Shown: positions 1 through 4,473 of the stretch, piece by piece | Layout: every line of letters begins with the position of its first letter | Numbering within the stretch: position 1 is the first letter of the stretch | From: Anaerofilum faecale | GTDB taxonomy: Bacteria > Bacillota > Clostridia > Oscillospirales > Ruminococcaceae | Direction of reading: 5' to 3' | Length of the DNA stretch: 7,323 nucleotides | NCBI GenBank assembly: GCA_019114265.1 | Contig: DXFV01000046.1 | Coordinates: forward strand, 1 to 7,323 | Made by a program: the position numbers and the translations under genes | The notes under the pieces: model-generated | The model's database searches: none | What the model saw: the letters and a program-made list of their open reading frames with translations, nothing else | Told to the model about the DNA's origin: nothing

Positions 1-304
1 TGAAAGATATTCTCTCTGCCATAACCGCATATCGAGAGGACCGAGGCTGGACAGAATACCAGCTTGCAGAGCGATCTGGTTTGCCGCAGTCCACGATTTC
101 CTCGTGGTATCGCAAGAATATGATCCCCACCCTTCCGTCCTTGGAAAAAATTGTACAGCGTTTGGGATCACACTTTCCCAGCTGTTTGCCGAAGGAGAGG
201 CGCCGGTTTCGTTGACCGATTCACAGAGGAAACTTCTGGAGCGCTGGTCGAGACTGAGCGAGGAACAGCAGGCCGTAGTATTCGCTTTGATCGACAAAAT
301 GTAA
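1..304 (+). pseudogene. XRE-family HTH regulator, frameshifted, start codon cut by the left edge
   Basis: This small transcriptional regulator has a helix-turn-helix fold of the Cro/CI (XRE) type and would bind DNA in the cytoplasm. The window begins at the last two bases of its probable start codon (TG, then AAA GAT ATT). The first half reads in the frame of position 3 as KDILSAITAYREDRGW, then YQLAERSGLPQSTISSWYRK, the expected recognition-helix region, up to PTLPSLEKI near 152. That frame then loses family resemblance and stops at 213-215. The rest of the family pattern continues in the frame of position 2 as CTAFGITLSQLFAEG and ends in EEQQAVVFALIDKM with stop 302-304. Joining the halves gives about 100 residues, the usual length. 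The break lies at a run of six A followed by TT (145-152); one missing T would explain it. It could be a true mutation, an assembly error or, less likely, slippage on the A run. The family call is secure; the target and loss of function are not. Confidence 0.78.
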
Positions 305-308
305 AAAT

Positions 309-347
309 GCCGCCAGAAGCAGCATCTTTTGAAGGCGTTTTGGCGGC
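309..347 (+). terminator. Weak hairpin just after the XRE gene
   Basis: A 7-bp inverted repeat, GCCGCCA (309-315) and TGGCGGC (341-347), encloses a 25-base loop starting 5 bases after the XRE stop codon. The bases after it (GCTGTTTGTC) are only mildly T-rich. It may add to termination, but the hairpin at 394-436 is the much stronger candidate. The long loop makes it doubtful on its own. Confidence 0.3.
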
Positions 348-393
348 GCTGTTTGTCAATCGAAATCGAACAGCGGCTGTCTGCGGAATAAGA

Positions 394-436
394 AAAACTC
401 CCGCCTGTTTCCTCACAGGAAACAGGCGGGAGTTTT
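394..436 (+). terminator. Strong intrinsic terminator, 20-bp perfect stem
   Basis: The arms at 394-413 and 417-436 are perfect inverted complements of 20 bases around a 3-base loop (CAC). The GC-rich core is CTCCCGCCTG paired with CAGGCGGGAG. The left arm begins with AAAA and the right arm ends with TTTT, so the outer stem doubles as A-tract and U-tract and could work on either strand. It lies 90 bases after the XRE stop and separates that gene from the glycerate kinase leader. The stem is unusually long and unbroken for a terminator. Confidence 0.85.
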
Positions 437-516
437 GTATGCACCCAAAACCGCCGGCCAACAGCCGAGAAACAACTGATTCCGTATCACCGTTCATAAA
501 AACATCTGCGCCCAAC

Positions 517-546
517 TTGCAGAAACCGTGCAGAGAGTGGTATGGT
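517..546 (+). promoter_or_regulatory. Possible sigma-A promoter for the glycerate kinase gene
   Basis: TTGCAG (517-522) could serve as a -35 box. It is followed after 18 bases by TATGGT (541-546), which matches TATAAT at four of six positions and is preceded by TGG (538-540), an extended -10 TGn motif. Transcription would start near 553, giving a leader of about 108 bases before the kinase start codon. It lies downstream of the strong terminator at 394-436, where a new promoter is needed. The -35 match is poor, so this is a tentative call. Confidence 0.35.
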
Positions 547-576
547 ATAGATAGGGCAAAAAGACATACAACACCC

Positions 577-610
577 CCAGATGATGCTCCCCTGAAAGGA
601 AAGCATCTGG
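577..610 (+). promoter_or_regulatory. Leader hairpin upstream of the glycerate kinase gene
   Basis: CCAGA (577-581) and TGCT (585-588) pair with AGCATCTGG (602-610), leaving a 3-base bulge on the left arm and a 13-base loop. An alternative register pairs 577-583 with 604-610 directly. It lies about 50 bases before the start codon, inside the predicted mRNA leader. No T-run follows, so it is not a terminator. I recognise no riboswitch class in the 437-660 interval, and whether this fold regulates anything is unknown. Confidence 0.3.
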
Positions 611-660
611 AGCGTCTACATACTGGAGGAGTGCACGGCAGACGAAAAGGAGTGGTTTGC

Positions 661-1902
661 ATGAATCGGACACTGCGGGAGCATGCGGAGGAGATCGTGC
701 GCCGCTCCATCGCGGCGGTGCTGCCCGACGAGGCGGTGCGCCGCGCACTGGCAGGTCATCCGTTCGCCGGGCGGGTGTATCTGGTGGCGGCGGGAAAAGC
801 GGCCTGGCAGATGGCGCACACCGCCGCCGGCTGTTTGGGCAGTGCGCTCACCGCCGGTGTGGTGGTCACGAAATACGGGCATGTGAAGGGGGAGATCCCC
901 GCCTGTACCTGCTATGAGGCGGGCCACCCGGTGCCGGACGAACGTTCTTTTTCCGCCACCCGGGCCGCGCTGGAGCTTGTGCAGCGGGCCGGAGAAGGAG
1001 ACACCGTGCTGTTCCTCTTGTCGGGCGGGGGCAGCGCGCTGTTTGAAAAGCCGCTGGTCAGCGGCGAGGAGCTGCAAAGCATCACCGGGCAGCTGCTGGC
1101 CTGCGGGGCCGACATCGTGGAGATGAACACGGTGCGCAAGCGCCTGTCGGCGGTGAAGGGCGGACGTTTTGCCCGTCTGTGCGCCCCGGCGAAGGTGTAC
1201 GCGGTGGTGCTCAGCGATATCATCGGAGACCCGCTGGATATGATCGCCTCCGGCCCGGCCTGTCCCGATTCCTCCACCTGTGCGCAGGCGCTGGAGGTGG
1301 TGGAGCGGTACGGTTTGCGCCTGAGCGATGCGGCGATGGACTGTCTGCGCCGCGAGACGCCCAAGCAGCTGGACAATGTGGAGACCTGCATCACCGGCAG
1401 CGTGCGCCAGCTGTGTGCCGCCGCGGCCGCTGCCTGCCGGGAGCTGGGCTATCAGCCCCTCGTCCTCACCGACCGCCTGTGCTGCGAGGCGAGGGAGGCG
1501 GGCCGCTTTCTGGCCTCTGTCCTCAAAAGCCACGAGGAGACACGGCAGCCGCTGGCGTTTATCGCGGGCGGGGAGACCGTGGTGCACCTCACCGGAACAG
1601 GGAAGGGCGGCCGCAACCAGGAACTGGCACTGGCGGCCGCGCCGGGCATCGCGGGCATGGCGAATGCGGCGCTCTTCAGCGTGGGCAGCGACGGCACCGA
1701 CGGCCCCACCGATGCGGCGGGCGGGTATGTGGACGGCGACACCCAGGCAGAGCTGGCCGCGCAGGGATATTCCGTGCCCGAAGTGCTGTCCGGCAACAAC
1801 GCCTATCCCGCCCTCCGGGCAGTGGGCGGGCTGCTCTTCACCGGCCCCACCGGGACGAATGTGAACGATGTGGCGGTGGCCCTGGTGAGGGAAAAGATGT
1901 GA
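661..1902 (+). CDS. Glycerate 2-kinase, type II (DUF4147/MOFRL family)
   Basis: This cytoplasmic enzyme of 413 residues is expected to phosphorylate D-glycerate with ATP to give 2-phosphoglycerate, which enters lower glycolysis. The family is sometimes annotated as hydroxypyruvate reductase (TtuD/GckA), a historical label. Family motifs appear in order: AAGKAAWQMA (43-52, with Lys46 as the likely catalytic lysine), LLSGGGSAL (119-127), SDIIGDPLDMIASGP (185-199), GGETVVHLTGTGKGGRNQEL (303-322, with Arg318 in the conserved GGRNQE), and the C-terminal MOFRL block VGSDGTDGPTDAAGG (341-355) with GPTGTNVNDV near the end. The length is usual for the family and nothing is missing. The start is set by AAGGAG at 647-652, 8 bases upstream; the frame is open further upstream, but that part crosses the terminator and shows no family similarity. 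No glyoxylate or glycerate pathway partner is visible nearby. Transcription likely runs on into the GNAT remnant. Confidence 0.95.
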   Translation: MNRTLREHAEEIVRRSIAAVLPDEAVRRALAGHPFAGRVYLVAAGKAAWQMAHTAAGCLGSALTAGVVVTKYGHVKGEIPACTCYEAGHPVPDERSFSATRAALELVQRAGEGDTVLFLLSGGGSALFEKPLVSGEELQSITGQLLACGADIVEMNTVRKRLSAVKGGRFARLCAPAKVYAVVLSDIIGDPLDMIASGPACPDSSTCAQALEVVERYGLRLSDAAMDCLRRETPKQLDNVETCITGSVRQLCAAAAAACRELGYQPLVLTDRLCCEAREAGRFLASVLKSHEETRQPLAFIAGGETVVHLTGTGKGGRNQELALAAAPGIAGMANAALFSVGSDGTDGPTDAAGGYVDGDTQAELAAQGYSVPEVLSGNNAYPALRAVGGLLFTGPTGTNVNDVAVALVREKM

Positions 1903-2021
1903 TACGGTCATCGTGCGGCCAAACATTGGGAGGATATGGATGCGATGTTTTTGGGCAGAGGGGAAGAATGGCAGCTTTACGTTCCGCGACAACCAGGACG
2001 ATCAAAATCCGGGAGGAACAT

Positions 2022-2317
2022 ATGAAGCTGCATACAGAGCACATTACGGAAAACAGCCGGTATTGGGAAGCCGTCAACAAACTCGCAAAGAAAGCCTTTC
2101 CGCCGGAGGAATATCTCGCGCCCCAAACGCTGAGAGAAAGAGAAGGCGCGATTTCTATCTGCTGAACGGGTACCGGGAAACGGGCGTATTTCTGTCGTAT
2201 TTGGGCGTGGATTATGAAGTGTTTTGCATGGACCGGAGTTTTCAGGAGGACGATTTCAAAGAGATGATGAAAACGATCCATATAAAAGGCTTCAGCCCGC
2301 ACTATTTCCACAAATAA
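2022..2317 (+). pseudogene. GNAT acetyltransferase remnant with internal deletion and frame change
   Basis: These are the remains of a GNAT-fold N-acetyltransferase. Reading starts at ATG 2022, behind GGGAGG at 2011-2016, as MKLHTEHITENSRYWEAVNK and then LAKKAFPPEEYLAPQTL. This N-terminus is typical of the family, but the frame stops at 2163-2165. The C-terminus sits in another frame from about 2117 to 2317: RRRDFYLLNGYRETGVFLSY, then LGVDYEVFCMDRSF, ending FSPHYFHK. Together they give about 100 residues, against roughly 170-190 for intact relatives. The central strands with the acetyl-CoA-binding motif (R/Q-x-x-G-x-G/A) are absent, so catalysis is not expected. The likely junction at 2118-2128 encodes APQ in one frame and APN in the other, which suggests a deletion between short similar stretches. 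The frame carrying the C-terminus is also open from ATG 1940 and may be called as a gene. The base composition is more A+T-rich than in the kinase before it. The family call is good; the exact breakpoint is inferred. Confidence 0.75.
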
Positions 2318-2331
2318 GCAATGCCATCCGC

Positions 2332-2368
2332 AAAAAGCAGCAAGTCTGAAAAGAATTGCTGCTTTTTT
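2332..2368. terminator. Bidirectional intrinsic terminator between convergent genes
   Basis: AAAAAGCAGCAA (2332-2343) and TTGCTGCTTTTT (2356-2367) are perfect inverted complements around a 12-base loop. On the plus strand the stem ends in six T (2363-2368). On the minus strand the same stem ends in five T. It lies between the end of the GNAT remnant (2317) and the stop of the minus-strand histidine kinase (2397), where a shared terminator for convergent transcripts is expected. Confidence 0.85.
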
Positions 2369-2396
2369 CCTGCCGTTCCGTCTCCGCCGGGAGCCT

Positions 2397-3662
2397 TCAA
2401 AGTTTTGCCGAGACCCAGAAGCTGGCGCCGCCGCCCGGCGTCTCGTCCACGCCCAGCGCAAGGCCGCATCGCGCGGCCAGCTCGGCTGCCACAGACAGCC
2501 CCAGCCCAAAATGCCGCCGGTCGGCGCGGCTCTCCTCCGCACGCCAGAAGCGCCGGAACACCTTTTCCCGCACCGGCGGCGGGATGCCCGGCCCGTGGTC
2601 GGCCACCGTCCATACGATCCGTCCGGTCTCGGCGCGGCAGCGCAGTTCCACCGCTGTGCCCGGGGGCGCATATCGCAGCGCGTTGTCCAGAAAGATGGCC
2701 AGGATCTGGCACAGCTCTTCCCGGCACACCGTCACCGCGGGCAGCGCGCAGGGCGGAAGGTCACAGCGGAGCGGCCGCCCGGTCTGGCGCGCCGCCGGTT
2801 CCCACGCCTCGGCAGCATCCAGCAAAAGCGTGTCCGGCTCCAGCAGCTGCGGACGGCTGGACTGCACCATCCCGCCGCCCGATAAGATCAGCAGCTGGTC
2901 GATCAAACGGCCCATCCGCGCCGCTTCGGCGTCCAGCAGCCCGATGTGCCGCCGTGCAGCGGCGGCGTCCTCTTTTTCCAGCACCGCAAGCCCTGCGCGC
3001 AGCACGCCCAGCGGAGTGCGCAGTTCGTGCCCCGCCGCCCGCACAAAGTCCTTCTGGCTCTGCATCGCCTGTTTCACCGGCCGGATGGCGCGCCCGGCCA
3101 CCACCCAGCACACCGCTGTCACCAGCGCGACGCCCGCCAGCGCCACACAGCCAAAGCCTGCTCCGGCAAGCGCCAGCGTGCGGCGTTCTGCGGCCAGCGG
3201 CTGCCACACCACCAACAGATGCCACCCGTTTTCGGTGGGCTGCTTGCGTGCCGCCGCCCGCACCGCCTGCCCGTCTGCCGTGGCGTGGGGCAGCAGGATG
3301 CTCTCGCTCTGTGACGGGGAAGCCTTGCAGTCGAACCCCTGTCTGTCCAGCTGTGCGCACAGCTCGCTGCCGGTTCCGGCGGTCCCGGCCAGCCCGGACA
3401 AGCGAAGCGGCGCTCCGTTCTCCTCAAAATACAGCCCGATGCCGCTGTGCTGTGCCGTCTGGCGCAGCTGTTCCAGATCCAGCGTGCCGGTGCGCAGCCA
3501 CTGCCCGGACAGATCGGATACCACCGCCTCGAACGCCGCCTGCCGCTGTGCTGTGTACAGCCGCCCGGTGAGCCAAAAGGCCGCCGCCGCCACAGCCAGC
3601 ACCACGCCGCCGGTCAGCAGCGCGGCCAGCACGGTCAGCTGCCGGCGCAGACGCCCTAACAT
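2397..3662 (-). CDS. Two-component sensor histidine kinase, membrane-bound
   Basis: This 421-residue inner-membrane sensor kinase should autophosphorylate on histidine and pass phosphate to the regulator encoded just upstream. TM1 is about residues 10-32 and TM2 about 162-189. Between them is an extracytoplasmic segment of about 130 residues with Cys102 and Cys112, which could form a disulfide. The phosphoacceptor motif is GHELRTPLGVLRAG with His212. The ATPase domain shows the N box FLDNALRYAPPG (Asn327), G1 DHGPG (355-359), F box FRRFWRAEES (369-378) and G2 FGLGLS (385-390). All key residues are present. Only about 22 residues separate TM2 from His212, so there is no full HAMP linker. The GTATGTTAG junction puts the start at 3662, overlapping the regulator's last 7 bases and implying coupled translation. 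The frame is open upstream to 4481, but that part is a shadow of the regulator. The sensed signal is unknown. Confidence 0.95.
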   Translation of the reverse strand: MLGRLRRQLTVLAALLTGGVVLAVAAAAFWLTGRLYTAQRQAAFEAVVSDLSGQWLRTGTLDLEQLRQTAQHSGIGLYFEENGAPLRLSGLAGTAGTGSELCAQLDRQGFDCKASPSQSESILLPHATADGQAVRAAARKQPTENGWHLLVVWQPLAAERRTLALAGAGFGCVALAGVALVTAVCWVVAGRAIRPVKQAMQSQKDFVRAAGHELRTPLGVLRAGLAVLEKEDAAAARRHIGLLDAEAARMGRLIDQLLILSGGGMVQSSRPQLLEPDTLLLDAAEAWEPAARQTGRPLRCDLPPCALPAVTVCREELCQILAIFLDNALRYAPPGTAVELRCRAETGRIVWTVADHGPGIPPPVREKVFRRFWRAEESRADRRHFGLGLSVAAELAARCGLALGVDETPGGGASFWVSAKL

Positions 3663-4327
3663 ACGCACACGCGGTAGCCCAGCCCGCGCACGGTTTGGAT
3701 CTGCACCCGGCTGCCCACCTGGTTCAGCCTGCGCCGCACAAAGAAGATGTAGTTGTTCAGGTTGCCTTCCTCCACCTCGCTGTCGTCGCCCCACACCCGC
3801 TCGAAGATCAGCGGGCGGGGCAGCGTCTGGCCGGGATTCCGGAACAGAAATCCCAGCAGCGCCGCTTCCCGCCCCGACAGTTCGCAGCTGCCGGCCGGCC
3901 CGGTGAGGGTGCGGGCAGAAAGATCCAGCGTCACGTCGTCGAATCTGAGCGCCGCGCCGTATCCTCCGCGGCGGCTTCGCACCAGCGCGCGCAGCCGTGC
4001 ACGCAGCTCGGCGGCATCGAAGGGCTTGGCGAGGTAATCGTCCGCCCCGGCGTCCAGGCCCTCTACCTTGTCGGCGGCGGAGCCCAGCGCGGTCAGCATC
4101 AGCACCGGCAGTGCAAAGCCTTCCGCACGCATCCGGCGCACAAGATGCAGCCCGTCCGCGCCGGGCAGCATCCGGTCCAGGATCACCGCGTCGAAGGCGT
4201 CTGCGTGGAGGCGGTCTATCCCTTCGGCGGCGGTGGGGGCGGTGGTCACGGCGATGCCGTCCGCCCGCAGCAGCTGTTCCAGAAACCCGCACAGCGCGCG
4301 GTCGTCCTCGATCAGCAGCAGTTTCAT
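3656..4327 (-). CDS. OmpR/PhoB-family response regulator
   Basis: This 223-residue cytoplasmic transcription factor is activated by phosphotransfer from the adjacent histidine kinase. The receiver domain spans about 1-118: acidic pair Asp8-Asp9 in LLLIEDDRAL, phosphoacceptor Asp51 in VILDRMLPG, Thr79 in MLTALG and Lys101 in YLAKPFD. A winged-helix DNA-binding domain follows (about 127-221), with SGREAALLGFLFRNPGQTL, FERVWGDD, the recognition-helix region NNYIFFVRRRLNQ and the wing TVRGLGYRV. The length is normal for OmpR-type regulators. The start at 4327 is chosen because MKLLLIEDD is the canonical receiver N-terminus and AGGAAG lies 7 bases upstream on the minus strand; an in-frame ATG further upstream adds 17 unconserved residues. 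The gene is first in a two-gene operon with the kinase and diverges from the lipoprotein gene, whose shared upstream region is its most likely binding target. Confidence 0.96.
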   Translation of the reverse strand: MKLLLIEDDRALCGFLEQLLRADGIAVTTAPTAAEGIDRLHADAFDAVILDRMLPGADGLHLVRRMRAEGFALPVLMLTALGSAADKVEGLDAGADDYLAKPFDAAELRARLRALVRSRRGGYGAALRFDDVTLDLSARTLTGPAGSCELSGREAALLGFLFRNPGQTLPRPLIFERVWGDDSEVEEGNLNNYIFFVRRRLNQVGSRVQIQTVRGLGYRVCVC

Positions 4328-4358
4328 GCAAACACTTCCTGTCTGTTTGTGGGGATGA

Positions 4359-4372
4359 TATCCTACAGGATA
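4359..4372. promoter_or_regulatory. Palindrome in the divergent region, candidate operator
   Basis: TATCCT-AC-AGGATA is a perfect 6-2-6 inverted repeat, flanked by GGGG (4351-4354) and CCCC (4373-4376). It starts 32 bases upstream of the response regulator start codon. A minus-strand -10-like box, TATCAT (4360 to 4355), overlaps its edge, so a bound protein could control the two-component operon. OmpR-type regulators usually bind direct repeats, so the binding protein is uncertain. The same bases could also form an RNA hairpin, with the GGGG and CCCC runs extending the stem. Confidence 0.35.
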
Positions 4373-4393
4373 CCCCAAAAAGATTTATTTTCT

Positions 4394-4413
4394 GTCTAAC
4401 GCCGGTTTTAGAC
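4394..4413. promoter_or_regulatory. Inverted repeat upstream of the lipoprotein gene, candidate activator site
   Basis: GTCTAA (4394-4399) and TTAGAC (4408-4413) are inverted complements separated by 8 bases. A weak -10-like box, TATGCT (4435-4440), follows, with no recognisable -35 box at 16-18 bases. If transcription starts near 4447, the repeat is centred about 43 bases upstream, a usual position for an activator that substitutes for a poor -35. This fits regulation of the lipoprotein by the adjacent response regulator, but no binding motif is known to me for this site. Confidence 0.35.
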
Positions 4414-4473
4414 GCGATTTCCATATATGCCCGGTATGCTGAGGGCAGAACACCGAACAAGGAGGAAACCTGT

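Noticed and set aside
144..152. Programmed -1 frameshifting in the XRE gene.
   Set aside because: The zero-frame codons GAA AAA ATT do not form a proper X XXY YYZ site, and no downstream stimulatory structure is evident. A one-base deletion or sequence error is simpler.
151..660. N-terminal extension of the glycerate kinase by 170 residues.
   Set aside because: The frame is open, but it crosses the XRE gene and the strong terminator and shows no family similarity. The ribosome binding site and family N-terminus fit ATG 661.
616..1992. A 458-residue minus-strand open frame opposite the glycerate kinase.
   Set aside because: Its composition (many His, Arg, Gln) is that of an antisense shadow, while the plus strand carries all kinase motifs in order.
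1936..2025. A 29-residue frame before the GNAT remnant, with an ATGA stop-start overlap.
   Set aside because: The Shine-Dalgarno sequence is only 2 bases from the ATG, the peptide is not recognisable, and the overlap can arise by chance.
2321..3906. Plus-strand frames of 416 and 516 residues opposite the histidine kinase.
   Set aside because: They are low-complexity Ser/Pro/Arg/Ala-rich readings with no domain; the minus strand encodes a complete kinase there.
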